A stretch of DNA of 64,000 nt from MWBF01 sp040772005 (lineage in GTDB: Bacteria > Chloroflexota > Anaerolineae > CG2-30-64-16), in the NCBI GenBank assembly GCA_040772005.1, contig JAXGYZ010000002.1, positions 248,001-312,000 of the forward strand. Reading direction: 5' to 3'. Below, in pieces: positions 21,769 through 30,078 of the stretch. Each line of letters starts with the position of its first letter. Position 1 is the stretch's first letter. Below the pieces are notes generated by a model. That model saw only the letters and a program-made list of their open reading frames with translations. It searched no databases and was not told the DNA's origin. The position numbers were made by a program, and so were the translations under genes.

Positions 21769-22542
21769 TTATGCCTTGACGCCCAGGACTTCCTGCAGCT
21801 TCGGCAGGTCGAAGTCCACGACGATTTGCCCGCGAAAATCGAAGGTGGGTGTCGTCTCGCTGCCCCCGGCCCATTCGCGCACCTTCAGCGCAGCGGCGCG
21901 GTCCTTCGAGATGTCCACCTCGGCGAAAGCGATCTCGTGTTCCTTGAGCCAGTTGCGCGCCTTGCGGCAGTCAGGACACCAGGGCGTGCAGTACATGACC
22001 AGATCGGCTTCCGGGCGCTGCTGCGGCCCGGCGGCCTGTGCAGCCGCGCGTTCCTGTGCCTCGAAGCGGGCGGCGGCTGCCGGCTCCAGCTTGCGCAGCT
22101 CGTTGAAGAGCACCTCATTGTCGGGCTGGTCGCCGATATCGTGTACGTCGGCGTAGCGGACGATGCCCTGCTTGTCGACGATGAAGAGCGAACGCTCGCA
22201 GTAACCCTCGCGGCGCAGCACGCCGTACAACTGCGCGACCTGGCCGTGCGGGAAGAAGTCGCTCAACAGCGGGTAGTCGATCCCGCCGAGGCTGTCCGCC
22301 CACGCGCGCAGACAATCCGCACTGTCCACACTCAGGCCCAGAACCTGGGCCTCGACCCCATCGAACCGCGGCAGGGCTGCCTGGTAGGACGGGATCTGGT
22401 TCGTTCAGACGGGTGTCCAGGCGAGCGGGAAGAACGCCAGCACCACGTTGCGTTCGCCCCGGAAGTCGCTCAGCCGCACGGTGCAGCCGTCGTGGCTCTT
22501 AAGAACGAAATCAGGGGCTTCCTGCCCTACTGCTACTGCCAT
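21769..22542 (-). CDS. Probable selenocysteine-containing peroxiredoxin-glutaredoxin fusion
   Basis: Reading from ATG 22542 (AAGGAG upstream) gives an AhpC/TSA peroxiredoxin N-terminus 'MAVAVGQEAPDFVLKSHDG'. An in-frame TGA occurs at 22405-22407, and the same frame continues without another stop to 21769. The TGA is codon 46 and falls exactly at the peroxidatic residue of the Prx motif P-x-x-x-T-x-x-C (P39...T43...U46: 'PLAWTPV' then TGA then 'TNQIPSY'). Downstream are the usual Prx elements ('YPLLSDFFPHGQVA', 'SLFIVDKQGIVRYADVHDI'). After a linker comes a glutaredoxin-like domain with 'YCTPWCPDCRKARNWL' (CPDC at residues 189-192). With Sec the product is 257 residues. A SECIS-like hairpin follows the TGA. 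It would reduce peroxides, with the Grx domain as reductant. The alternative is a nonsense mutation, or reassigned TGA, which other genes here do not support. Confidence 0.8.
22354..22396 (-). promoter_or_regulatory. SECIS-like hairpin downstream of the in-frame TGA
   Basis: On the mRNA strand GATCCC (22396-22391) pairs with GGGGTC (22359-22354). Inside, ACC (22385-22383) pairs with GGT (22367-22365) and GGCA (22381-22378) with TGCC (22373-22370). The apical loop is GCCC, starting with G. The loop begins 27 bases after the TGA, inside the range known for bacterial SECIS elements. The fold was drawn by hand. Confidence 0.55.
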
Positions 22543-22591
22543 AAACTGCTCCTTATTTATGAATTTGCTGTGGCGTGGCGCACATGTCCCA

Positions 22592-23293
22592 TCACTGCAC
22601 GTTGGGCTGCAGAACTTGGCGCGCCGCCGGTGTGCCGATAGCCTCCAGGACGAGCGTCGCGTTGATCTCAAGCGCCCGGTTCCCTGAATCCAACCCGGCA
22701 GCCAGCGCCGGTACAGCCGCATCGCCCAGGGTCAGCAGGCCCCACTTGGCCGCGTGGACGACGGCCGGCCGCGGGCTCTTCAGCTCTTCCATGAGCGCGC
22801 GGATGGCGCTGCTCGTCCCGATATTGGCCAGCGCCTCCGCAGCAGTGCGCGTGACGAGCACATCCGGGTCGCGGAACGCACGCATCAGCGCGGGCAGCGC
22901 GCGCGGGTCCTTGCGCTGGCCCAGCACGTAGGCGGCGCGCCAGCGGCCATCGGTCGAGCCGCGGTCAGTGAGAAGGAGCAGCGGCGCCAGCTGCTCGTAG
23001 CTCGCCAGCTCGATTAACCCCTGCGCGATGTAGAGGCCGGTCTGCTGGTCCGGGTCCTCGAGGTGCGCGATCAACGCGTATACGGCATCCCGGTCCCCGG
23101 CCTGGCGAATGTCCTGCACGGTCTGCGTACGCACGGCGGGGGCCGGGTCATCGAGGCCGGGATATGCGGCGTCCTGCTGCACGGCCCATGCTGTGTTTGC
23201 GGGGCCGTGCAGAATCATGACCGCCAGGGCAAAGGCGAGCCACGGGGCCGGTCTGGGCCGGTAATGCCACGGGCGAAACACGCTATCCGCCAT
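22592..23293 (-). CDS. Secreted or membrane-anchored HEAT-repeat protein
   Basis: The 233-residue protein starts at ATG 23293 (AAAGAGGCG upstream); the longer frame is shadow of the upstream gene. A hydrophobic segment 'WLAFALAVMILHGPANTAWA' (about residues 18-37) looks like a signal peptide. Then come five to six HEAT/PBS-lyase-type repeats, such as 'DRDAVYALIAHLEDPD', 'DPRALPALMRAFRDPD' and 'TSSAIRALMEELKSPR'. Such solenoids mediate protein contacts; the partner is unknown. It lies 49 bases upstream of the peroxiredoxin gene and 40 bases after the DUF3786 gene, probably in one transcript. Confidence 0.82.
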   Translation of the reverse strand: MADSVFRPWHYRPRPAPWLAFALAVMILHGPANTAWAVQQDAAYPGLDDPAPAVRTQTVQDIRQAGDRDAVYALIAHLEDPDQQTGLYIAQGLIELASYEQLAPLLLLTDRGSTDGRWRAAYVLGQRKDPRALPALMRAFRDPDVLVTRTAAEALANIGTSSAIRALMEELKSPRPAVVHAAKWGLLTLGDAAVPALAAGLDSGNRALEINATLVLEAIGTPAARQVLQPNVQ

Positions 23294-23333
23294 GTACGCC
23301 TCTTTCTGCGACTCCGGACTGGCCGGGCCGCGG

Positions 23334-24020
23334 CTAGACTTTGGCGTGGGCCAGTTTGTGGGCCAGCCAGTCACCGATGCCGGAAAGGTCTTCGGTCGGC
23401 AGGGTGTGGCCTGCGTGCGCCTCGAACAGCACCTGCACGCGGCCGGGGAACTCCTCGTCGCCTTCCCACAACTGGACGGCCAGCGCGAGCCGGGGAAACG
23501 CCTGGAACCGGTAGGCGGCATCCGGCGGCGCGAGGCCCGCACCGGCAGGCGGCGCGAGCGGCTGTCCGTCGACCGTCTGCGCCGCGCGGCCTAGCGCCGC
23601 TGCATCGTTGCCGAAGCGCCGCGCCAGCAATTCCTCCGCGTGCACCGCGAACGCCTGCGCATAGAACAGGCCGTCGGGGAGCTCGCGGAACGTCAGCCAG
23701 CGTTCTGCCGGCGGGCGCGCCTGCTCGGCGGGCGCACTGCCATCCGCAGGCGTGCTGCCGAGCGCCGTCATCAGGTAGTGCAGCACCACGATAGCGATGG
23801 ACGGGTGGGCGGCACTGCCGCCGGGGGGTGCGCCCCCTAGGGCCGTCACGTCGCCGGATGGATGGGCCGCGAGATAGCGCCGGTTGAAGAAGGGCACGAT
23901 GACACCTTCCGGCGTTAGCTCGCAGCCGGCCCACGCGGCACAGGCCGCGGGGTCTGCCGCGGCCCATGCCGCGCGGGCCTGGTTGTGTGCGATTTCAAAG
24001 CGTCGTTCGAGTTGCGACAT
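23334..24020 (-). CDS. DUF3786 domain protein
   Basis: The 228-residue soluble protein matches the DUF3786 pattern as I know it: 'GVIVPFFNRRYLAAHPSGDV', 'IAIVVLHYLMTALG', 'RWLTFRELPDGLFYAQAFAV', 'FPRLALAVQLWEGDEEFPGR', and near the end 'PTEDLSGIGDWL'. The function is unknown; members occur mainly in anaerobes and are sometimes fused to iron-sulfur domains, which is not the case here. It is followed by the HEAT-repeat and seleno-peroxiredoxin genes with short gaps, so a redox-related transcript is possible (inference). It starts 12 bases before the stop-side of the acyl-CoA dehydrogenase on the same strand. Confidence 0.82.
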   Translation of the reverse strand: MSQLERRFEIAHNQARAAWAAADPAACAAWAGCELTPEGVIVPFFNRRYLAAHPSGDVTALGGAPPGGSAAHPSIAIVVLHYLMTALGSTPADGSAPAEQARPPAERWLTFRELPDGLFYAQAFAVHAEELLARRFGNDAAALGRAAQTVDGQPLAPPAGAGLAPPDAAYRFQAFPRLALAVQLWEGDEEFPGRVQVLFEAHAGHTLPTEDLSGIGDWLAHKLAHAKV

Positions 24021-24032
24021 GCTCGGTGCTTG

Positions 24033-25244
24033 TTACTGCCTGGGATTGGTGTACTCGTTGCCGATGAGCTCGCGGGCGATAATCATGCGCATAATGTTCA
24101 TGCCGCCCTCTGCGCCGATGGAGTAGGAGCGGACCCCGCGGATACCCATCTCAATCGGATATTCTTTGGTGTAGCCCATCGCGCCGAGCCAGTTCGCCAC
24201 TTCGTTAAACGTCTCGAAGGCCATAATGGGCGCGCGCAGTTTCGCCATGGCGCCGAAGAGCGCAATGTCCTTCGGCTTGAATATCCCCTTGCTGTACATC
24301 TGGTCGGCCATCCACGCGGCCTTGTAGGTGAGCAGGCGGGCCGTCTCGATGTCCGTGAACCGCTCCGCAGCCGGGAAGTTGATGCCCTGGTAGGCTGCCA
24401 GCGGCTTGCCGAACGACTTGCGCTGTTTGATGTAATCCACGCCCATCTTCAGGGCCGTATCGGCCGCGCCGCAGCAGGTCGCGCCGATGAGGGACCGCGC
24501 GTAGGTGTAGCCTTCCATCGCGTAGTAGAACCCGCGGCCCTCTTCGCCGATCAGGTATTTCTTGTCCAGCGGCATGTCTTCCATGGTGAAGCCGCCAGTC
24601 GAGATGCCCGTGCGACCCCAGTTATGGATCAGCGTCGCACTGACCTTGGGATTGTCCTTGATGTCCACCGCGAAGAAGCTGAAGCCCCTGTGCCCGGCGT
24701 CGGGGTCCGTGCGCACCAGCGTCATGTACGCGCCGCCCATGCGCTGCGCTTCTTTGATGCCGCTAATGTACAGCTTTTCGCCGTTCAGCACCCAGTTGCC
24801 GTCAGACTGGCGCTGACCGCTGCAGCGGGTGACGCCTTCGATGTCCGAGCCGCCGCCGGGCTCCGTGGACGCGATGCCGAGGAACGTCTTGCCCGCGGTC
24901 ACGTCGGGCAGGATCTCCCGCTTGAGCTCCTCGCTGGCGTAGCGGTCGAAGACGAAGCCCCAGCTTGCCTGGACGAGATACATGACGGGCAGGGCCAGGC
25001 TGATCTCCGCCCGACCGAGCTCCTCCGCCGCGATGGTCGCCATCGTGACGTTCATGCCCTGCCCGCCGTATTCCTCCGAGACGGTCGGCGCCCAGAGGCC
25101 CATGTCGGCCATCGCCTTGATGATGTCTTCGGGGATGTGGCTGTTGTCGTCGATTTCGCGCGTGCGGGGGGCAATCTTCTTCTGTGCGAAGTCGTGGACG
25201 GCCTTGCGCCACATTTGTTCTTCTTTGGTCCAACCGAAATCCAT
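24033..25244 (-). CDS. Acyl-CoA dehydrogenase
   Basis: The 403-residue protein is a full-length FAD-dependent acyl-CoA dehydrogenase, introducing the alpha-beta double bond in acyl-CoA. It has 'GLWAPTVSEEYGGQGMNVTM' near the N-terminus, the FAD-binding signature 'GIASTEPGGGSDIEGV' in the middle beta domain, 'LNGEKLYISGIKEAQRMG', and C-terminal helices with 'GAMGYTKEYPIEMGIRGVRS'. It is cytosolic, and the electron acceptor would be ETF. AAGGAGGAAGGC precedes the ATG. A CBS-domain gene lies 29 bases upstream on the same strand. Substrate chain length cannot be inferred. Confidence 0.95.
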   Translation of the reverse strand: MDFGWTKEEQMWRKAVHDFAQKKIAPRTREIDDNSHIPEDIIKAMADMGLWAPTVSEEYGGQGMNVTMATIAAEELGRAEISLALPVMYLVQASWGFVFDRYASEELKREILPDVTAGKTFLGIASTEPGGGSDIEGVTRCSGQRQSDGNWVLNGEKLYISGIKEAQRMGGAYMTLVRTDPDAGHRGFSFFAVDIKDNPKVSATLIHNWGRTGISTGGFTMEDMPLDKKYLIGEEGRGFYYAMEGYTYARSLIGATCCGAADTALKMGVDYIKQRKSFGKPLAAYQGINFPAAERFTDIETARLLTYKAAWMADQMYSKGIFKPKDIALFGAMAKLRAPIMAFETFNEVANWLGAMGYTKEYPIEMGIRGVRSYSIGAEGGMNIMRMIIARELIGNEYTNPRQ

Positions 25245-25273
25245 GCCTTCCTCCTTGAAGTACGGGTAGCTGA

Positions 25274-25696
25274 TTATGAATCGTCGTAATCGCGCCTGGC
25301 GGCGAGTGCCTTGACAAGATCGGAACTGGAAATCACACCTGCCAGTTGGTGTTCTTCGATGACGATAGCGTTCTGAATGCGGAAGCGCGAGAAAAGCTGT
25401 GCGACGAACGGCAGCCGCAGGGTCGGATTGACCACGATAAGCGGCTTGATCATCACATCGGCCACCCGCGTGCGCGTCGCGGGCAGCGACCGTGCAATGA
25501 CCTGGTACACAATCTCCTGGAAGGTGAGGATGCCGTAGGCATCATCTTCGTCGGCGCGATCCACGATGGCGACCTGGCAGTCGCAGGCCATCATCGCGTC
25601 CACCGCCTCCTGGACGGTCGCCAGGGGCGTCACCAAGGCGAAGTTGCGGTTTACCACATCGCGCGCACGCAGCGAGTAGGTTTCGTGGGGTTGCAT
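25274..25696 (-). CDS. CBS-domain pair protein
   Basis: This 140-residue protein consists of two CBS motifs: 'FALVTPLATVQEAVDAMMAC' with 'VAIVDRADEDDAYGILTFQE', and 'VNPTLRLPFVAQLFSRFRIQ' with 'AIVIEEHQLAGVISSSDLVK'. Tandem CBS modules bind adenine nucleotides as energy sensors. Being stand-alone, it probably regulates a partner protein or signal. AAAGGAG lies at SD distance from the ATG. It precedes the acyl-CoA dehydrogenase in the same direction and may be co-transcribed. Confidence 0.9.
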   Translation of the reverse strand: MQPHETYSLRARDVVNRNFALVTPLATVQEAVDAMMACDCQVAIVDRADEDDAYGILTFQEIVYQVIARSLPATRTRVADVMIKPLIVVNPTLRLPFVAQLFSRFRIQNAIVIEEHQLAGVISSSDLVKALAARRDYDDS

Positions 25697-25813
25697 GCCA
25701 GGCTCCTTTACCTGAGTACTCCAGCCGCCTGTCAGACAGGGTTGAGAGGATGAGCATACCCGAAATCCTGATCATCCCATCAATCCTGTCGAATTGGAAA
25801 AAGTGTACTCATT

Positions 25814-26959
25814 CTACCACAGGAGCCGCCCGGACAGCAGCCCAACGATTGCGCCGCCCAGCACAAGCCATACTGAGTTGAGCTTGAAGAGGAACAACAG
25901 GGCCCCTGCGGCGGCGGCCAGGACGATGGTCAGCGGGTCCAGCAGCGTCGCGCGGGCGAGCTGAAAGGTCACGGCAGCCATCAGGCCCAGCGACGCGGCG
26001 TTGATGCCGTCGAGGAATGCGCCTGCCCACACTGACGCACGCAACCGAGGGATGAGCGGGTTGCTGACTGCGACGAAGATGAAGGCAGGCAGGAAGATAC
26101 CCACGGTCGCGAGGATGCCGCCCGGCAGGCCGCCGAGGATGTAGCCGATGAACGTCGCGGTCGTGAAGAGCGGCCCCGGCGTGACCTGGCCGATGGCGAC
26201 CGCGTCCAGCAGCTGCGCCTGCGTCAGCCAGCCCAACCGTTCGACGAACTCCGCCTGGAGGAAGGCGATCAGCACGTAGCCGCCGCCGTAGAGCACCGCG
26301 CCGATCTTGAGGAAGGAGGTGAACAGGATCGGCAGGCTGAATGGCACAACCGCCAGTAGGGGCAGACCTGCGTGTCTGCCCACTTCGGCCAGCAACGCGA
26401 CCGGGCCGAACGCAGCCAGCGTTCCCCCACGGTTGCGCAGGCGTGCAGCGTTCTTGCCCAACATGACGACCAGGCCGCCCGCAAACAGCAACAGCAGCTC
26501 GTTGACCCCAACAAAGTAGAGCACAATGACCGCCAGCCCAATCAGGCCGGTCCAAATGTCCTTGACGGCTCTGCGGCCCAGCAGCCAGAGCGCCTGCACA
26601 ATGATGCCGATGACGACGGGCTTGACGCCATAGAGCAGCCAGCCCACCTGGGGCAGTGCGCCGAAGCGGACATAGGCCCACGACAGGGCCAGCACCATGC
26701 TCATGGCCGGCAGGATGAAGGCCGCGCCGCCCGCAATGAACCCAGGCCAGCCCGCGCGCAGGAAGCCGATGTGGATCGCCATCTCGGTCGAGTTCGGGCC
26801 CGGGATCAGGTTCGTCGCGCCGAGCAAATCGAGGAACTTCTGCTCATCCAGCCAGCGGCGGCGCACGACCACCTCATCGTGCATCATGCCGACGTGCGCG
26901 GCCGGCCCGCCGAACCCGATGAGGCCAAGCTTCAGAAACAGCAAAATCACATCACGCAC
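25814..26959 (-). CDS. chrA: Chromate transporter ChrA (two CHR domains)
   Basis: This 381-residue integral membrane protein has two homologous CHR halves. The first begins 'LLFLKLGLIGFGGPAAHVGM' and contains 'LLGATNLIPGPNSTEMAIHI', and the second has 'LTQAQLLDAVAIGQVTPGPL'. ChrA exports chromate, coupled to the proton-motive force; related proteins may move sulfate-like anions. The start is GTG at 26959, with GAGAG upstream. It is monocistronic, flanked by a CBS gene and by a repeat that begins 23 bases before its start codon. Confidence 0.92.
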   Translation of the reverse strand: MRDVILLFLKLGLIGFGGPAAHVGMMHDEVVVRRRWLDEQKFLDLLGATNLIPGPNSTEMAIHIGFLRAGWPGFIAGGAAFILPAMSMVLALSWAYVRFGALPQVGWLLYGVKPVVIGIIVQALWLLGRRAVKDIWTGLIGLAVIVLYFVGVNELLLLFAGGLVVMLGKNAARLRNRGGTLAAFGPVALLAEVGRHAGLPLLAVVPFSLPILFTSFLKIGAVLYGGGYVLIAFLQAEFVERLGWLTQAQLLDAVAIGQVTPGPLFTTATFIGYILGGLPGGILATVGIFLPAFIFVAVSNPLIPRLRASVWAGAFLDGINAASLGLMAAVTFQLARATLLDPLTIVLAAAAGALLFLFKLNSVWLVLGGAIVGLLSGRLLW

Positions 26960-26981
26960 AGGCTACTCTCATTGAAGGGTT

Positions 26982-27130
26982 AATAGAACGCTGATAACGT
27001 GCCAACCTGCGGTTGGCCCTGATGATCATGATTGACGCTGACTTTTTTCTTTTCATTAGAGCAAATATCAGCGTTTATCATGGTCATCAGCGTCATCAGC
27101 GTCATCAGCGTTCTATTCAGCGTTCTATTC
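26982..27130. repeat. Inverted repeat, family D copy 1 (AATAGAACGCTGAT)
   Basis: AATAGAACGCTGATAACG at the left is answered by several ATCAGCGT/CATCAGCGTTCTATTC units at the right, including three tandem GTCATCAGC steps and a duplicated CAGCGTTCTATTC. The right end overlaps the stop codon (TAG) of the GNAT gene at 27125. The centre is an A/T-rich stretch. Confidence 0.8.
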
Positions 27131-27919
27131 ATCGCTCGTAGTCGGCTGCCAGTTGTACGCGGTGGCAGTCGTGAGGTGGATGAAGCCGTGCTTCTGCAGG
27201 ATGGGCCGGCTCATGGGGCTGGCGTCCACCGTGAGGAAGCGGAATCCGCGGGCTCGGGCCTCCTGCGCGCGGACGGCCAGCAGCGCGGTGTAATAGCCGC
27301 GGCGGCGGTAGGCAGCGAGCGTCGAGCCGCCCCACAACGATGCGAACTGCGTCCCCGGATGGAAGCGGATCCACGCGGCGGACACAGCCTGCCCGTCCAC
27401 ATAGGCCGCGTACAGCCTCGTGATGTCGCCCGGCGCGTTCAACTCCAGCGTCAGCATCTCCGCCAGCCACGACTTGTCTTCCTCCCAGACGGCCTCCTCC
27501 ATCGCGACCACGTCCGCGATGCCCGCGGGTTCGGTGAGGCGGCGAATCTCCGGCGGCACCGGCTGCCAGTAGACTGCGGGCGCGACGTCCATATCAAGCA
27601 CCATCACCGACTCCGGCTCGTCGGGCACGAAGCCGTGAACCAGCAGGCGCGCCGGCAGGTCGGCGGGCCGGTCGTGGCTGTAGAGCTTCCACTCCACTTC
27701 CATGTCCAGCGCGGCGAAATAGTCGCGCTGCTCCGCAATGACGCGGTCGACGTTACTCGCGTCGAGCTGCGAATAGAGGATCGCGCCGCCGCCAAGCCCC
27801 TCGTTCTCGTCCGGTACGTGGCGGACCACCTCCGGCGTGACCTCGCGCCGTGTGCCGTAGTACGTCACATCCCGGCGCTGCTCTCGGTCGAAGATTTCCA
27901 ACAACTCAATGCGATCCAT
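27125..27919 (-). CDS. GNAT family N-acetyltransferase
   Basis: The 264-residue protein has a C-terminal GNAT fold: 'VDGQAVSAAWIRFHPGTQFA', the acetyl-CoA loop 'GGSTLAAYRRRGYYTALLAV' (R-R-R-G-Y/x-x-A) and 'FRFLTVDASPMSRPILQKHG'. The N-terminal half lacks clear motifs and may be a second, degenerate GNAT domain. The substrate is unknown. ATG 27919 is the natural start. The last codons and the TAG stop are formed by the palindromic family-D repeat, so the C-terminus '...SDE' abuts repeat DNA. Confidence 0.85.
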   Translation of the reverse strand: MDRIELLEIFDREQRRDVTYYGTRREVTPEVVRHVPDENEGLGGGAILYSQLDASNVDRVIAEQRDYFAALDMEVEWKLYSHDRPADLPARLLVHGFVPDEPESVMVLDMDVAPAVYWQPVPPEIRRLTEPAGIADVVAMEEAVWEEDKSWLAEMLTLELNAPGDITRLYAAYVDGQAVSAAWIRFHPGTQFASLWGGSTLAAYRRRGYYTALLAVRAQEARARGFRFLTVDASPMSRPILQKHGFIHLTTATAYNWQPTTSDE

Positions 27920-27940
27920 GCATTACCCTCATTCAGGGAG

Positions 27941-28050
27941 AATAGAACGCTGATGACGCTGATCAAACATGATGAACGCTGATTTTTAATTTTCTTAGAT
28001 GAGGAAGATCAGCGTAAATCATGTTCAATCAGCGTCATCAGCGTTCTATC
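27941..28050. repeat. Inverted repeat, family D copy 2
   Basis: AATAGAACGCTGATGACGCT at the left is mirrored by AATCAGCGTCATCAGCGTTC at the right, with a second inner pair (AACGCTGAT/ATCAGCGTA) and an A/T-rich centre. The right arm runs into the SMP-30 coding region and supplies its last codons and stop (28038-28040). Confidence 0.85.
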
Positions 28051-28895
28051 ACCGGTGCCCGCCCCGCGACGCGCGTGCGGATGCGGTAGACCGACGTGCG
28101 CGCGGTGATGTACAGCGAGCGGCCGTCGTCGCCCCACGCGCAATTGGCCGGCGTCTCCGGCAGCGGGATCAGCCCCCGGAAGGTCGCATCGGGTGCAAAG
28201 GTCCAGATGCCGAGCGCGTTGGTGACGTAAAGGTTGCCTTCCACGTCCACCTTCATGCCGTCGGGCGAGCCCGGCTCCGGGTGCGCCACATCCGCGAACA
28301 GCCGGCTGTTGTGCAGCGTGCCGTCCGCCGCGACATCGTAGACGTGGACGCGAAACGCGCGCGAATCACCGACGTACAGGACGGATTCGTCCGGCGAAAA
28401 CGCCAGGCCATTGGGTCGGTTGAAGTCCTCCGCCACCAGCACCGGCTCGCCTCCGGGACGGACGCAGTACACCGCGTTGACGGGCTGCTCCTGCTGCGCC
28501 GGCTCGATGCCGTACGGCGGGTCGGTGAAGTAGACCAGCCCATCGGAGCGCACGACGACGTCGTTCGGGCTGTTGAGCCATTTGCCGCCGTACTTATCGA
28601 CCAGCGTCCGCGCGCCGCCGTCGTGGCCCTCCACGATGTCAGCCACGGATACGCGGCGGTTGCCGTGTTCGCAGGCGAGCAGCCTACCCTGGCGGTCCAG
28701 CGTCAGGCCGTTGCTGTGGCCGCTCGGCTCGCGCCACACGCTGACGTCGCCGTCTGCGGTCAGCTTGTAGATGCGGCTGGCCGGGATGTCGCTGAACAGC
28801 AGGAAGCCGTCCGGCAGCCACACGGGCCCTTCGGTGAACTGGAAGCCGGTCGCGATGCGCTCCGGCTCCCCGATGTGCAGGTCAGATTGCTGCAT
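28038..28895 (-). CDS. SMP-30/gluconolactonase family protein
   Basis: The 285-residue six-bladed beta-propeller lactonase starts at ATG 28895 (AAGGAG seven bases upstream; ATG 28901 is an alternative). Characteristic segments are 'FTEGPVWLPDGFLLFSDIPA', 'HSNGLTLDRQGRLLACEHGN', 'WLNSPNDVVVRSDGLVYFTD' and 'PNGLAFSPDESVLYVGDS'; together these provide the Glu, Asn and Asp ligands of the divalent-metal site. It would hydrolyse sugar lactones in the cytosol. The C-terminal residues 'VIER' and the TGA stop are encoded by a family-D palindromic repeat. Confidence 0.92.
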   Translation of the reverse strand: MQQSDLHIGEPERIATGFQFTEGPVWLPDGFLLFSDIPASRIYKLTADGDVSVWREPSGHSNGLTLDRQGRLLACEHGNRRVSVADIVEGHDGGARTLVDKYGGKWLNSPNDVVVRSDGLVYFTDPPYGIEPAQQEQPVNAVYCVRPGGEPVLVAEDFNRPNGLAFSPDESVLYVGDSRAFRVHVYDVAADGTLHNSRLFADVAHPEPGSPDGMKVDVEGNLYVTNALGIWTFAPDATFRGLIPLPETPANCAWGDDGRSLYITARTSVYRIRTRVAGRAPVIER

Positions 28896-28908
28896 CTTCA
28901 TTCTCCTT

Positions 28909-28983
28909 GTCTCACGCAAAGACGCCAAGATGCAAAGATTCTTATTCGTCATCCTCTTTGCGTGCTTTGCGACTGTGCGTGAG
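28909..28983. repeat. Inverted repeat, family E copy 2 (CACGCAAAGACGCCAAG)
   Basis: CTCACGCAAAGACGCCAAG at the left and CTTTGCGACTGTGCGTGAG at the right form imperfect arms around an A/T-rich centre. It exactly fills the gap between the UroD-like stop (28985) and the SMP-30 start. Confidence 0.8.
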
Positions 28984-28984
28984 C

Positions 28985-30070
28985 TTAATGTACCCGCCCT
29001 GCGGCCCACTTCTCCAGCTTCTTCAGCATATTCTCCGCGGCCTCGCGCGACGGCACCTCGTTGATCGAGAGCAAGACGCCGTGCGGGTCGAGCGTGTCGA
29101 TGATCGTGTCGATCTCGGAGAACTTGCAAAGCACCTGGACGGCCTTGCCCGCCGCCTGCACCCGCTGGTACACCGGAATCCAGCGCGCGAACTCCTCGCG
29201 ACCCGCGCCGGGGACCCACTGGATCGCGTCCAGCTCGGGGATGGCGAGCAGCGTGTCGAGGTGGCGCAGCGCGCCCGGCCCGTCCACGTGGTAGATGGAG
29301 CGGTCGAGGAAGCGGCACTCGCGGATAATGCCGGGCAGGAAGACGTCCTCGAACATCTGGCGGCTGACCATGCCGGAGAAGTCGTTGGAAGGGATATAGT
29401 ACTTCTCGTCGCACACGAGGGTCGTCCACGACGAGATGGGCTGGCCGGCCGCGCGCAGCTTGTCGTAGAAGATATCGTACAGGGCGAAGTAGTCTGCCTC
29501 GATGCGCGGGAGCAAGGCCTTGACCTCGTCCACGTGCTCGATCATGTCCAGGGCAAGCCGCTGCGGGTCACGGAACGCGGCCAGGCAGTCGCCGCCCGGA
29601 TGCCAGTCGGTCATGCCGGTGATGAACTTGCCCCGGCCGACGGCCAGCAGCGCGTCGGTCATCTCGTGCAGCTTCTTGAGGTAGGGACTATTCCAGTCCA
29701 GCACGAGCCTGTCCACGTCGGCCCAGTCCTCGAGGATGGGCAGCGTCCAGCTCGTGCCGTAGTCACCGAACTCGATGGGGCAGCCGTAGAACGCGCTGAG
29801 CACCTCCGGCCCCAGGTTCGGGAAGGCGACCGGCATGGTGTCGCCCAGGAACTCGTGGTTGGTCATGCTGGCGAGCGCGAGGTCCGCCTGGTATTCCGCG
29901 TCCATCCAGCGGTCGCGCGGGGTCGTGTGGTGCGAGGGCGGCAGCGGGACCCACTCCTCCGGCGGTCGGGCCAGCCCGAACTGCGCGAGCGGCCGGTCGA
30001 TGAGCTCACACTCCCAGAAGGCGTCGATGCGTTGCTTGCACATTTCGTAGTCGGGTTTGAAGTCGAGCAT
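28985..30070 (-). CDS. Uroporphyrinogen decarboxylase-like (UroD family) protein
   Basis: The 361-residue protein starts at ATG 30070 (CGAGG upstream); the longer frame is translated repeat DNA. It has the UroD-superfamily barrel features: 'GKFITGMTDWHPGGDCLAAF', 'LALDMIEHVDEVKALLPRIE', 'SIYHVDGPGALRHLDTLLAI' and 'LDAIQWVPGAGREEFARW'. This subgroup is related to corrinoid-dependent methyltransferases and sugar-cluster UroD proteins rather than the haem enzyme. A catalytic role is uncertain. It sits upstream of the SMP-30 lactonase on the same strand, which fits a carbohydrate-related context. Confidence 0.85.
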   Translation of the reverse strand: MLDFKPDYEMCKQRIDAFWECELIDRPLAQFGLARPPEEWVPLPPSHHTTPRDRWMDAEYQADLALASMTNHEFLGDTMPVAFPNLGPEVLSAFYGCPIEFGDYGTSWTLPILEDWADVDRLVLDWNSPYLKKLHEMTDALLAVGRGKFITGMTDWHPGGDCLAAFRDPQRLALDMIEHVDEVKALLPRIEADYFALYDIFYDKLRAAGQPISSWTTLVCDEKYYIPSNDFSGMVSRQMFEDVFLPGIIRECRFLDRSIYHVDGPGALRHLDTLLAIPELDAIQWVPGAGREEFARWIPVYQRVQAAGKAVQVLCKFSEIDTIIDTLDPHGVLLSINEVPSREAAENMLKKLEKWAAGRVH

Positions 30071-30078
30071 GCGAACCT

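Noticed and set aside
22405..22407. The TGA as a simple nonsense mutation or whole-genome TGA reassignment
   Set aside because: A random stop landing exactly on the peroxidatic codon with intact flanks and a SECIS-like hairpin is unlikely; other genes end normally with TGA, so the code is standard. Not formally excluded without sel genes.
21418..22641. 407-residue plus-strand frame through the tandem array
   Set aside because: It is translated repeat DNA plus antisense of the peroxiredoxin gene.
28902..29429. Longer SMP-30 gene starting upstream
   Set aside because: The extension is a family-E repeat and antisense of the UroD-like gene; AAGGAG at SD distance marks ATG 28895/28901.
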